The notes under the pieces are model-generated. The model did not search any database. It saw nothing but the letters and a program-made list of their open reading frames with translations, and was not told where the DNA came from. The translations under genes and the position numbers were made by a program. Shown here one piece after another: positions 35,312 to 44,504 of a stretch of 64,000 bases of DNA (within the stretch, counting starts at the first letter, position 1; each line of letters begins with the position of its first letter). Source of the stretch: an uncultured Candidatus Saccharibacteria bacterium (lineage in GTDB: Bacteria; Patescibacteriota; Saccharimonadia; Saccharimonadales; Saccharimonadaceae); the NCBI GenBank assembly GCA_947087275.1, contig CAMUBZ010000002.1, positions 60,751-124,750 of the forward strand. Direction: 5' to 3'.

Positions 35312-35932
35312 ATGGATAGTAAGATTGTTGGTCGGGCGGAGTTGAAACTCGCGGGCGCAGTGCGGGCGTTTGGTTATGATTTTCGTGGCAAGACTGTGCT
35401 GGATATTGGTTCGTCTACTGGGGGGTTCACGGAGCTGGCTTTGCGGCAGGGCGCGGAGAAGGTGATTGCGATTGAGATTGGCACCAAGCAGATGAAGGCG
35501 CCACTGAGGTATGATCCGAGAGTGGACTTGCATGAAAAAACGGACTTTTTTGAGGTGCATGGAGTCGATAAGACGGGAAATTTGGTGGCACAACAGGGAG
35601 AAAAAGTCGATGAACTAGTAACGGCGTTACTAGTTCAAACCGTGGTGGCAGATGTGTCATTTGTGAGTTTGAAGCAGATTTTGACACATGCAAAGAAGGT
35701 GGTAGACAAAAGGGCGGATTATTTGGTGATGCTGAAACCGCAATTTGAAGCGCGACCAGAGCAACTTAATCGGGGCGTAGTGAAAAATGAACGGATGCGG
35801 CGGGAAATTATTAGGGATTTTGAGCAGTGGTTGGCGCGCAACGGCTTTGCGGTGGTGAAAAAGCGAGATAATGAAGTAGTGGGGAAGGTGGGCAAGAACC
35901 AGGAGCGGTTTTATTGGTTGCAGGTAGTGTAG
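35312..35932 (+). CDS. TlyA/FtsJ-like rRNA methyltransferase
   Basis: 206 aa, shorter than TlyA (~270 aa) because the N-terminal S4 domain is absent. SAM-binding motif V-L-D-I-G-S-S-T-G-G-F near residue 30; V-V-A-D-V-S-F-V-S-L near 111; V-M-L-K-P-Q-F-E near 140. It probably methylates rRNA 2'-O. Ten codons before V-V-A-D come from a palindromic repeat (35611-35637) that looks inserted in frame (E-L-V-T-A-L-L-V-Q-T). TATAAT ends 6 nt before the ATG, right after the tail of C7. Confidence 0.88.
   Translation: MDSKIVGRAELKLAGAVRAFGYDFRGKTVLDIGSSTGGFTELALRQGAEKVIAIEIGTKQMKAPLRYDPRVDLHEKTDFFEVHGVDKTGNLVAQQGEKVDELVTALLVQTVVADVSFVSLKQILTHAKKVVDKRADYLVMLKPQFEARPEQLNRGVVKNERMRREIIRDFEQWLARNGFAVVKKRDNEVVGKVGKNQERFYWLQVV
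35611..35637. repeat. Palindromic repeat inserted in the tlyA-like gene
   Basis: TGAACTAGTAAC and GTTACTAGTTCA arms around a short centre; in frame, at a site where homologues known to me usually have a shorter linker. Confidence 0.7.
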
Positions 35933-36018
35933 GCGGATATCAATATAGGGGATAGGAATTTTTAGAAAAATCAAAAATCCCGCTTGCGCAGAAATAAAAA
36001 TAAGCATATAATATTAGC

Positions 36019-37065
36019 ATGAGCTTGATTCACGGAGTGGGCGATTTCTTCGCATTGGATATTGGTACGACCGCTATTCGGTTGGTGCAACTTTCGGGTG
36101 ACGCGCAGCATGGCTGGACGTTGCAGAAGTTTGCATATGTGCCGGTGGAGCGGAAGGTGTTGGAAGATGGTTCAGCGGCCGGTGTGCGGCGCTTGGGTGA
36201 GACAATTCTTGGCGCGATGCAACAGGCGGGGATTACGACCAAAAATATTGCGGTAGGTATGCCCGCGGTAAAAACTTTTACGACGATTGTGAAGGTGGAG
36301 AACCAGCCTGAGAATGAACTTTTGAACACTGTGAAATATCAGTTGGATAAATATATTCCAATGCCACTAGATGAGGCGACGGTGGACTATGTTAGTCTCG
36401 GGGTGTGTCCGAATGATGCGACCAAGGCGGAAGTTTTGATTTCTTCGACAGCGGTAGACTTTGCTGAAGCCCGGATGGAAATGATCGAGTCGTTTGGTTT
36501 GAATGTGATTGCGCAGGAGCCAGAGAGTTTGGCGATGGCACGGGCGTTGATGCCACCAGGGGCGCAGGACGCTAGACTGATTATTGACCTTGGTGAGCGT
36601 TCGACGGATATTGTGATGATGTATCGTGGAGTACCGAGGTTGGTGCGTTCAATTCCGGGTGGTTTTGCGCTGTTGATTCGTACGGTGGTGTCGGCACTAT
36701 CCGTCAAAGAGGAGCAAGCGCGGCAGTTTATCTTGAAATTTGGTTTGGCGCAAGATAAGGTTGAAGGCCAGGTGTTTAAGGCGCTAGATTCAACTTTGGA
36801 GAGTTTTGCGAGCGAGTTATCAAAGAGTATTCGTTTCTTCCAATCTGAATATATGAATGCGCCGGTGGGTGGGATTATTCTGTCTGGTTTTGCAGGAATG
36901 ATTCCGTTTATTGCCGAGTATATTGAAGCCAAGACAAATGTACCAACAACACAGGGTAACCCATGGCAGTTGGTGAAGGTGTCTCCAGAGCAACAACAAG
37001 TGTTGCAACCAGTGGCGAGCGAGTTTGCGGTGGCGATTGGATTAGCCGAAAGGAGCAATGACTAA
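36019..37065 (+). CDS. pilM: Type IV pilus assembly ATPase-fold protein PilM
   Basis: 348 aa, actin-like (ASKHA) fold. F-A-L-D-I-G-T-T-A-I-R-L-V-Q-L near residue 11, V-G-M-P-A-V-K-T-F near 75, L-I-I-D-L-G-E-R-S-T-D-I near 195, L-S-G-F-A-G-M-I-P-F near 300. It forms the cytoplasmic ring that binds PilN. TATAAT ends 6 nt before the ATG. First gene of the pilus cluster; its stop overlaps the next ATG by one base. Confidence 0.92.
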   Translation: MSLIHGVGDFFALDIGTTAIRLVQLSGDAQHGWTLQKFAYVPVERKVLEDGSAAGVRRLGETILGAMQQAGITTKNIAVGMPAVKTFTTIVKVENQPENELLNTVKYQLDKYIPMPLDEATVDYVSLGVCPNDATKAEVLISSTAVDFAEARMEMIESFGLNVIAQEPESLAMARALMPPGAQDARLIIDLGERSTDIVMMYRGVPRLVRSIPGGFALLIRTVVSALSVKEEQARQFILKFGLAQDKVEGQVFKALDSTLESFASELSKSIRFFQSEYMNAPVGGIILSGFAGMIPFIAEYIEAKTNVPTTQGNPWQLVKVSPEQQQVLQPVASEFAVAIGLAERSND

Positions 37066-38447
37066 TGAAAGAATGGTTTGATGGTTTGATTGCGAAGTTT
37101 ACGGGGAAGAAGGGTGAGCAGAAGAGTGCGTTGATTACAACGGTGGCGACGACTTATGAGATTAACTTGGTGCCAGAAGTTAAGGCGCAGATGATTCGGG
37201 CGCAGAAGATTCGTAACCTAGTATTATATATATGCATTATGGTGTCAGTAATTTCTGTAGGTGTAGTTTTGGTGTTGTTTGGCGTGAAGTCTGGGCAGGA
37301 TATTGCGATTCATAACCAAGACAAGCGCCTAGAAACTATGTCCGCTAAGTTGATGGGTTATGAAGAGTTGGGTGATTTGGTGACGATTCAGAATCAGCTT
37401 TCGCGTCTAGAGGCAATTGCCGATAATAAGACTGTGCTTTCGCGGGTGTTTGGTGCGCTTGGCGTGATGTTGTCACAGGGTGAGGATTATGTGAAGTTGT
37501 CGGAGTTGCGAGTAGATCTAGAGAATTATACTTTACGGATGGAAGGGCAGACGGATGCGCGCGTATCACCTTTGATTGACTACCGTGTGCTGGAAGCCTT
37601 CAAGAAGAGCGCAGCGTTGACCAAATATGATTATGGTCGCTACGTTGATGTGAACGGTAACGAGATCCCAACTTGGTGTATGAAAGAGTCAGATGAAAAT
37701 GGTCAGGCTTATCGTGTGGGTGATAGTTATTATGCTTGGTGGGATTTGACATCAGAAGGTTGTGCGGCATTGCCACTAGGCGAGATGGTGCCGGAAGGTT
37801 CGGACATTGAGTTCTTCTACAACAGTGAGTCCGAGGTGGAAGTGGCTGAGCAAGAAATGAGCTATGAGGATCTAGAATCGGCAGGAGTCAAAGTTGAGGT
37901 TGACGAAGAAGGGAATACGACACTTTCGGACGAAAAGATTGAAATTCGCGATGTAGAGGGCGAAACGAAGTTTTACCGGACAGCAGTGGTGCGAGTGAAG
38001 GTGTGGCGCACACCACAGTTCACGGCATGGCATAATGGTGGTTTGATGGAACTTGATGGTGCGATTTCTGGAATTGAACACTTTGAAAGTGAGTGCACAA
38101 AGTACAGTGGGCAAATGGTGAGTGGTTCGGCCACAGCGAAGTGGACTTCAACTAATGAATGTATGATTGCTCCAGATGGTTTGACGGTGACAGATTCTTC
38201 GAACGGGCGCGACGAAAGTGATAACTTGGTTTTGAAGTTTACAGCGACAATGAAGGTGGAGCCAGCATTCTTTGCCTTTCAGAATAAGCACATGATTGCG
38301 ATCGGTCCAATGGGTCAGAACGTGACGGATTCTTATGTCCAGATTGGCAATATGTTTACGCAAGAAGCCCGAGAATGTGGTGAGAATGACACCGAGTGTT
38401 TGACGAACTCAACTAATACGGGAGGGAGCACACAAAATGGCAATTGA
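37065..38447 (+). CDS. PilN-like pilus alignment protein with extended C-terminus
   Basis: 460 aa. After Y-E-I-N-L-V-P-E-V (the PilM-binding N-terminal motif, ~residue 33-40) comes one membrane helix (~50-70), a coiled coil and a large periplasm-side domain with several Cys and acidic repeats. It is more than twice the usual PilN length. The order pilM-pilN-pilO supports the call. The start overlaps the pilM stop. Confidence 0.78.
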   Translation: MKEWFDGLIAKFTGKKGEQKSALITTVATTYEINLVPEVKAQMIRAQKIRNLVLYICIMVSVISVGVVLVLFGVKSGQDIAIHNQDKRLETMSAKLMGYEELGDLVTIQNQLSRLEAIADNKTVLSRVFGALGVMLSQGEDYVKLSELRVDLENYTLRMEGQTDARVSPLIDYRVLEAFKKSAALTKYDYGRYVDVNGNEIPTWCMKESDENGQAYRVGDSYYAWWDLTSEGCAALPLGEMVPEGSDIEFFYNSESEVEVAEQEMSYEDLESAGVKVEVDEEGNTTLSDEKIEIRDVEGETKFYRTAVVRVKVWRTPQFTAWHNGGLMELDGAISGIEHFESECTKYSGQMVSGSATAKWTSTNECMIAPDGLTVTDSSNGRDESDNLVLKFTATMKVEPAFFAFQNKHMIAIGPMGQNVTDSYVQIGNMFTQEARECGENDTECLTNSTNTGGSTQNGN

Positions 38448-39387
38448 TAATAATACAAACAACAAAGGACCAGCTGAAGGCAAGCGCGAAAAGATTTCCA
38501 AAGCGCAGCAATATACCATGCTGGAGGTGTTGGGGGCATCGTTGGTATTGGGTACTTGTATTGTGATGTCGATTTTCATGATTAAGTACATCAAGTTTAA
38601 CGCGACGATTATTGGCGAGAAGAACGAGGCGATTACAGAATATGATCAGTCGATTCGCAATGTGGGGGTGTGTGTTGATACGGATAATAACGGTCGTTTG
38701 AGCGCAGAAGAACTGGAGAACTGTAATCCAAATGAGGTGTCGCTGAGCAAAGTGACGAATAGTCTGCGCTACAAAGTGTTGACGCAAATGGCCCAGAATG
38801 GTGATTTGGAGTCAGTGGCGCGGATGCGCAACGCAAACTGCTACGATAATACTGGGGCACGGATTGACTTCAATAAGTTGTACGAAGAATCGACAGATGA
38901 GACGGAAAAACAGCAATATTTGCAGTCGTCCAAGATTTGTTCGGCACTGCGCGTGATTCCGGATGCTTTGCCGTCACTCAAGAACACAGAGGCCTTGATG
39001 GCGAGTTTGAACCAAATCTTTATTCTGACGGGCTGGGAACCAGAGCGCCTGTCACCACGTGACGATAATACCAAGAGTGATATTAAGGGTGTGGATGTAA
39101 TTCCGGTGACGCTCCGGATCGAGGCGTCGGATGATATGGTGTTGGCGGTGTTGGATAGTATTGAACATTCAATTCGGGAATTCGACATCGTGACGGCGAC
39201 GGTGGAATGGACTTCGGGCGGTTTGAGTTTGCAGGCAGCGGCGAATGCTTATTATCTGGGAACTCAAGATCCGATTGAGATGACAGAAACATTGTACGCT
39301 TCGCGTAAGGCGCGGGTGAATGAGCGCAATAATAGTAAGTTAGACTCAGCGAATAGCGCAAAAGATGAACTCTTGGAGGACAACTAA
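38437..39387 (+). CDS. PilO-like pilus alignment protein with EF-hand-like loop
   Basis: 316 aa. One N-terminal helix (L-G-A-S-L-V-L-G-T-C-I-V-M-S), then a soluble domain. A calcium-type loop D-T-D-N-N-G-R-L-S-A-E-E sits near residue 80, in the canonical 1-3-5-12 pattern. Position after the PilN-like gene suggests the PilO role; sequence support is limited. Overlaps its upstream neighbour by 11 nt. Confidence 0.6.
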   Translation: MAIDNNTNNKGPAEGKREKISKAQQYTMLEVLGASLVLGTCIVMSIFMIKYIKFNATIIGEKNEAITEYDQSIRNVGVCVDTDNNGRLSAEELENCNPNEVSLSKVTNSLRYKVLTQMAQNGDLESVARMRNANCYDNTGARIDFNKLYEESTDETEKQQYLQSSKICSALRVIPDALPSLKNTEALMASLNQIFILTGWEPERLSPRDDNTKSDIKGVDVIPVTLRIEASDDMVLAVLDSIEHSIREFDIVTATVEWTSGGLSLQAAANAYYLGTQDPIEMTETLYASRKARVNERNNSKLDSANSAKDELLEDN

Positions 39388-39815
39388 TGAAACAATCTGA
39401 TATCTTTACCTTGATCTTGATTGCGGGGATTGGTACTTTGGCGGCGTTCTTCTTGTGTAACGCAATTATGGGTGACCCGGATTTGGCAATAACTGAGTTT
39501 AAGAAACTGAGTAGCGTGATTGATAATAAGTTATCATCACCAGACCCAGAAGTATTTAACGGCACGGCGATTAACCCAACGGTTGAGGTGTACGTGGGTG
39601 AATGTGAAGACATTGATCAAAACGGTATCTTGGATATGGCCGAGTTGGTGGCTTGTGGTCGCGAAGAGGCGCCAGTGGATGAGACTTGGCCACGAGAGCA
39701 GTTGGAAGCGATTCGGGATGGTGATGCTTGTATTCTGAATGCAGAGCGAGTGCAGTTGTGTGGTGACCAAAAACGGGAGTATATTGACGGGTTGTTGAAT
39801 CCGAGTGGAGAATAG
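39387..39815 (+). CDS. Small anchored protein of the pilus operon with EF-hand-like loop
   Basis: 142 aa. One N-terminal helix (L-I-A-G-I-G-T-L-A-A-F-F-L), then a periplasmic-side domain with four Cys and a perfect loop D-I-D-Q-N-G-I-L-D-M-A-E (~75-86). ATG overlaps the previous TAA. By place it may act like PilP, but no sequence match is visible to me. Confidence 0.6.
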   Translation: MKQSDIFTLILIAGIGTLAAFFLCNAIMGDPDLAITEFKKLSSVIDNKLSSPDPEVFNGTAINPTVEVYVGECEDIDQNGILDMAELVACGREEAPVDETWPREQLEAIRDGDACILNAERVQLCGDQKREYIDGLLNPSGE

Positions 39816-39816
39816 G

Positions 39817-41583
39817 GTGGCATTGCTAACAAAGGATGGGCTGGATAGAGTAATACAACTCCTTGTGAATGAGGGGTTGGTTGATGCGAATGAAGTGGCA
39901 ACCGTCCAGCAAGAAGTAGCGCAGACTAAACAGCCACTACTCGCGACACTGTCCAACAAAAAACTCGTGACTGGCGAGATGATTGCCCATGCGACGGCGA
40001 CCGTGATGGGTGTGCCGTATGTGAATTTGAAGGACGTGGAGATGGACCAAAATGTCCTCAAGTTGTTGCCGTATGAGGTGGCAGAACGCAGTATGGTGGT
40101 GCCACTGGGGGAGAGCAACGGGCAACTTGTGGTGGCGATGTTGGATGTGGGGAACGTGCAGGCAGTGGATTACTTGTCGACGTTTACGGGGCGTCCAGTG
40201 CGGGCGGTGATGTCGTCGAGCGATGGGATTCAGGCAGTTCTGAAACAGTATAAAGGTGATTTTACTGGTGTGGCGCAAGCTGTGAAGGTGACCAACCAAG
40301 AGGTGGCGCAAAAGGCGGCGAGCGCTAATGTAAAGACAATTACGCAAGACTCGCCGATTTCTAAGGCACTTACAAGTATTTTGGAATTTGCTGTCAAAAG
40401 TAAAGCGTCCGATGTGCACATTGAGCCATTAGAGAACGCATTGGTGATTCGGTGTCGGATTGATGGCGTGCTACGCAAAGTGATGGAACTACCAAAGGCG
40501 ATTGAGCCAGCATTGGTGTCGCGTATCAAGATTTTGTCGAATTTGAAGATTGATGAACACCGGATTCCGCAGGACGGTCAGTTTGCCGTGATGGTGAGCG
40601 ATAAGGAAGTGGATTTACGTATCGCAATTTCTCCAGTGGTGTGGGGTGAGCAGGTGGTGATTCGGTTGTTGGATAAGTCGGGGACTTCGATGGAGATTGA
40701 AGGTATGGGCATGACGGGGCGGGCTTTGCGTGCGGTGATGCAGGGAATTAGCCGACCTAACGGGATGATTTTGACATCTGGCCCAACGGGTTCAGGTAAG
40801 TCGACGACGCTTTATGCTTTGATCAAGAAGATTAAGAGTGAACGTATTAATATTGTGACGCTGGAAGACCCAGTGGAATACAAGATGGATGGGGTAAATC
40901 AGATTCAGGTGAATTTGGATGCGGGTTTGACTTTTGCTTCGGGTTTGCGTTCGATTTTACGCCAAGACCCGGACGTGGTGATGGTAGGTGAGATTCGTGA
41001 CTCGGAGACGGCGAACTTGGCGGTGCAGGCGAGTTTGACGGGACACTTGGTGTTTTCGACTTTGCACACTAACTCGGCGGCGGGTATTTTGCCTCGACTT
41101 TTGGATATGGGGATTGAGCCATTCTTGCTGGCGTCGACCTTGAATACAGTGATTGGTCAGCGGTTGGTGCGCCGGGTAGCAGAAAAGCGCACGACATTGC
41201 AGAGTACCGAAATGCAAACCGAGGAGATCAACAATGTGGTGGGTGGTTTGTTGCCAAAGTCACAAGAAGATGTGGCGGAGGTGAGTGAGGATTTGGGTTA
41301 TGCTGGGTTACCACTCGCCAACCAGAATTCCTATACTTTGGTGAAAGGTGTAGATGACCAAGATTCGCCAGGTGGGTATTCGGGCCGAGCCGGTTTGTAT
41401 GAAGCGATTGATGTGGATGAGGATATTCAGAAATTGATTATTTCACACGCAACGTCGGCCGAAGTGATGCGTCTGGCGAAGGAGAAGGGGACGGTGACAA
41501 TGCGTCAAGATGGTATGCTAAAAGCGTTATCGGGAATTACGACAATGGAAGAAGTGAACCGGGTGGCGAGTGACTTAGCATAG
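39817..41583 (+). CDS. pilB: Type IV pilus extension ATPase PilB
   Basis: 588 aa. N-terminal GSPII_E_N-type domain (~40-140), then an AAA+ motor: Walker A G-P-T-G-S-G-K-S-T near residue 325, Asp box V-T-L-E-D-P-V-E-Y, Walker B with D-V-V-M-V-G-E-I-R-D, and H-T-N-S-A-A. The typical tetracysteine zinc site is not seen near residue 450, where the region instead holds an acidic insert. GTG at 39817 is preferred (GGAG 6 nt upstream); GTG at 39805 would overlap the previous gene. It powers pilus extension. Confidence 0.93.
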   Translation: MALLTKDGLDRVIQLLVNEGLVDANEVATVQQEVAQTKQPLLATLSNKKLVTGEMIAHATATVMGVPYVNLKDVEMDQNVLKLLPYEVAERSMVVPLGESNGQLVVAMLDVGNVQAVDYLSTFTGRPVRAVMSSSDGIQAVLKQYKGDFTGVAQAVKVTNQEVAQKAASANVKTITQDSPISKALTSILEFAVKSKASDVHIEPLENALVIRCRIDGVLRKVMELPKAIEPALVSRIKILSNLKIDEHRIPQDGQFAVMVSDKEVDLRIAISPVVWGEQVVIRLLDKSGTSMEIEGMGMTGRALRAVMQGISRPNGMILTSGPTGSGKSTTLYALIKKIKSERINIVTLEDPVEYKMDGVNQIQVNLDAGLTFASGLRSILRQDPDVVMVGEIRDSETANLAVQASLTGHLVFSTLHTNSAAGILPRLLDMGIEPFLLASTLNTVIGQRLVRRVAEKRTTLQSTEMQTEEINNVVGGLLPKSQEDVAEVSEDLGYAGLPLANQNSYTLVKGVDDQDSPGGYSGRAGLYEAIDVDEDIQKLIISHATSAEVMRLAKEKGTVTMRQDGMLKALSGITTMEEVNRVASDLA

Positions 41584-41622
41584 ACAATGGTAAAAATGAA
41601 AGGCTTATGGTAAAATAAAGAT

Positions 41623-43215
41623 ATGAATAATGGCATGCAAGATACAAATATGACAACACCAACTTCACCGTTTGCTCCGGCAGATATTCCGGATATCAAT
41701 AGTGTTCCAGCATCGGGTGCGATGCCACCAATGAACATGGCGATGGATGCGGGTATGCAAAATATGCCAGCACGGCCAGCAGCTGAACCTGCGACACCAA
41801 ATCCAGCAATTCCAGCAGCGGAGCCTGTAACTATGATCCAGACACCAGTGCCTGGGCAGGTGAATGCAGCGCAGGCTGGGGAAGTGAGCATGTCGGATAT
41901 TCCAGAGCCCAAGTTGGCGGCAGAGGAAGCGCCCAAGGATTTGACGGCTAAGCAGCCGGTGATTGAGAGTCAGATTCCAAAGACGGATAGCGAGAAGAAG
42001 CCAGTGGCATCGAAGGCAGCTGTGGAGACCAAAAAACCAGAGGCTAAGCCGATGACGAAACCGGAAATAAAGAAAGAAATTGCAAAGGCGCCAGCGGTGA
42101 GCGATGTAGAAGTGGCAGCACATGATTTGCCGGTAAACAATGGTCCAGTAGCAGGTGGGGTGACGATTGAGATTTTGCTAGATGAAACTTTGCGCCATAA
42201 TGCTTCGGACTTGCACTTGCAGGCGGGTTTGCCACCGATCTTGCGGGTGGATGGTGTGCTGAGGCCATTGACGACGTATCCGGCCTTGGATGATATGGCG
42301 ATTCAACAGTTGGTGTTCTCGACTTTGGATGCTAACCAAAAAGTGATTTTGATGAAGGACAAAGAGTTTGACTACTCGTTTGCCTTTGGCGACTTGGCAC
42401 GTTTTCGTGTGAACGCCTTTTATGAAAAAGGGAACTTGGCGGCGGCGTTCCGGTTGATTCCGAATACGATTAAGAGTATTGAAGAACTAGGTTTGCCGGG
42501 CGTGGTGGCGACTTTTGCTGATCACCCGAATGGTTTGGTCTTGGTGACTGGTCCGACTGGTTCGGGTAAGTCGACGACTTTAGCGGCTTTGGTCGACAAA
42601 ATCAATACTGAAAAAGCAGTACATATTATTACAATTGAAGACCCGATCGAGTTTACACATCAGTCAAAGCGGGCGGTGGTGGCGCAACGTGAGGTGCATT
42701 ATGACACCTATAGTTTTGCCGCGGCGCTTAGGAGTATCTTGCGTGAAGATCCAGATGTGGTGTTGATTGGTGAGATGCGCGACCTTGAGACGATTCAGGC
42801 AGCGATTACCGTGGCAGAGACCGGGCACTTGGTATTTGCGACTTTGCACACAAATTCGGCAGCGCAAAGTATTGATCGTATGATTGATGTATTCCCAGCA
42901 CATCAGCAGCCACAGGTGCGAGCACAACTTGCGAACATCTTGGTAGGAATTTGTAGCCAGAGACTGGTGCCGGCAATTGACGGTGGTCGTGTGGCGGTTA
43001 CTGAAATTATGGTGACTAACTCAGCGGTGCGTAGTATTATTCGTGAAGGCAAGACGCATCAGCTAGATATGACAATTCAGACGGGTATGAGCCAGGGAAT
43101 GCAGACGATGGACCGTGAGTTGGCGAAGTTCGTAAAGAGTGGCGTAATCGCTTATGATACGGCTCGTGAATATGCCGTGGACGTGGCGGAATTTGATCGC
43201 TTAGCAAGGGGTTAG
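41623..43215 (+). CDS. pilT: Type IV pilus retraction ATPase PilT, with N-terminal extension
   Basis: 530 aa; the PilT core (~350 aa) starts near residue 180. Before it is a ~175-residue Pro/Ala/Met/Lys-rich disordered extension, absent in standard PilT. Core motifs: Walker A G-P-T-G-S-G-K-S-T, D-P-I-E-F, R-E-D-P-D-V-V-L-I-G-E-M-R-D, H-T-N-S-A-A-Q-S-I-D-R (PilT-specific A-A-Q). TAAAAT ends 6 nt before the ATG, so it has its own promoter rather than depending on pilB. Confidence 0.93.
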   Translation: MNNGMQDTNMTTPTSPFAPADIPDINSVPASGAMPPMNMAMDAGMQNMPARPAAEPATPNPAIPAAEPVTMIQTPVPGQVNAAQAGEVSMSDIPEPKLAAEEAPKDLTAKQPVIESQIPKTDSEKKPVASKAAVETKKPEAKPMTKPEIKKEIAKAPAVSDVEVAAHDLPVNNGPVAGGVTIEILLDETLRHNASDLHLQAGLPPILRVDGVLRPLTTYPALDDMAIQQLVFSTLDANQKVILMKDKEFDYSFAFGDLARFRVNAFYEKGNLAAAFRLIPNTIKSIEELGLPGVVATFADHPNGLVLVTGPTGSGKSTTLAALVDKINTEKAVHIITIEDPIEFTHQSKRAVVAQREVHYDTYSFAAALRSILREDPDVVLIGEMRDLETIQAAITVAETGHLVFATLHTNSAAQSIDRMIDVFPAHQQPQVRAQLANILVGICSQRLVPAIDGGRVAVTEIMVTNSAVRSIIREGKTHQLDMTIQTGMSQGMQTMDRELAKFVKSGVIAYDTAREYAVDVAEFDRLARG

Positions 43216-43217
43216 AC

Positions 43218-44426
43218 GTGAAACGATATAATTACAAAGCAAAGGATAAGAAAACTGGGCGAGTAATTAGTGGTAGCGTGCAGGCCGAGAACGAGCGTGC
43301 GGCGGGTCGGATTTTGATTGATCAAGGTTATGTGCCGCAGAAGGTGACTAAAGAACGGAAAGACGGTTGGTTTGCGAAGTTCCAGAATCGGGTAACGGGG
43401 AAGCAGAGAATTATCTTTACAAGGCAGTTTGCAACTTTGATTGGTGCAGGTTTGCCGTTGTCGGCGGCGCTCCGCATGGTGGCTGAGCAGACTGAAGATA
43501 AGCCGACCAAGGCGATGATTGAGGATATTTTGGCGCAGGTGGAAGGTGGTAAGACTTTGCACGAGGCGTTTGCGAAATATCCCCAAGTGTTTAATAAAGT
43601 ATATTTGTCTTTGATTGCGGCGGGTGAGGCGTCGGGTACTTTGGATGTATCATTGCAACGCCTGGCGGAACAGCAAGAAAAAGATGCGGCGATGATTTCG
43701 AAGATTCGTGGAGCGATGACGTATCCGGCGATTGTGCTCTTGGTGATTATCGTGGTGATTGTCTTTATGATGGTGGCGGTGGTGCCGCAGGTGGAAAATT
43801 TGTACCGCGACTTGGGCGAAGAATTGCCCTGGATGACTCAGATTTTGGTGAACGCTTCGAACTTTGTGATGAACTTCTGGTGGCTGATATTGGTGATTGT
43901 GGCCTTTATTGTGTGGTTCTTCTTGCAGTTCCGTAAGACGGATGTAGGGAAGAAGTGGTTGGCGGTGTTTAAGTTGAATGTACCGATTTTTAAGGGGTTG
44001 TTCCTCCGGCTATATAATGCGCGGTTTGCGCGGACGGCACAGATGCTGCTTTCTGCCGGTGTGCCAATGTTGGAGGCGATGTCGATTTCTGGGGAAGCGA
44101 TTAATAATATTGTGTTGGAAGATCAGATTGCGCAGGCAGCAACGATGGTGCGAAGTGGTAAACCGCTGAGCGTGGCATTAAAGGGGCGAGATTATATTTT
44201 GCCGTTATTGCCACAAATGGCGGCAACTGGTGAACAATCGGGTAAGATTGACGAGATGCTAGGGAAGGCGGCTAAGGTTTATGAAGATGAGTTGGACGAG
44301 CGGATTGCGGCGATTAGCACAATGATTGAGCCGATTTTGATGGTGCTGTTGGCTTTGGTGGCAGCAGGTATTGTGGGCGCGGTGCTCTTCCCGATTTACA
44401 ACTTGGTGAGCAAAATTGGAGTGTAA
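43218..44426 (+). CDS. pilC: Type IV pilus inner-membrane platform protein PilC
   Basis: 402 aa, typical length. Two T2SSF domains, each followed by helices; three main membrane segments (~170-190, ~215-240, ~375-397). F-T-R-Q-F-A-T-L-I-G-A-G-L-P-L and the second F-A-R-T-A-Q-M-L-L-S-A-G-V-P are the family repeats. GTG start 2 nt after the pilT stop. Confidence 0.94.
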   Translation: MKRYNYKAKDKKTGRVISGSVQAENERAAGRILIDQGYVPQKVTKERKDGWFAKFQNRVTGKQRIIFTRQFATLIGAGLPLSAALRMVAEQTEDKPTKAMIEDILAQVEGGKTLHEAFAKYPQVFNKVYLSLIAAGEASGTLDVSLQRLAEQQEKDAAMISKIRGAMTYPAIVLLVIIVVIVFMMVAVVPQVENLYRDLGEELPWMTQILVNASNFVMNFWWLILVIVAFIVWFFLQFRKTDVGKKWLAVFKLNVPIFKGLFLRLYNARFARTAQMLLSAGVPMLEAMSISGEAINNIVLEDQIAQAATMVRSGKPLSVALKGRDYILPLLPQMAATGEQSGKIDEMLGKAAKVYEDELDERIAAISTMIEPILMVLLALVAAGIVGAVLFPIYNLVSKIGV

Positions 44427-44504
44427 TCTTGCTAGCGTTGCGAGAAGTTGTGTTATAATAAAGTTAAAATCAAAGTACTTATTCTAAAAAGAAAGGAAAA
44501 TATA

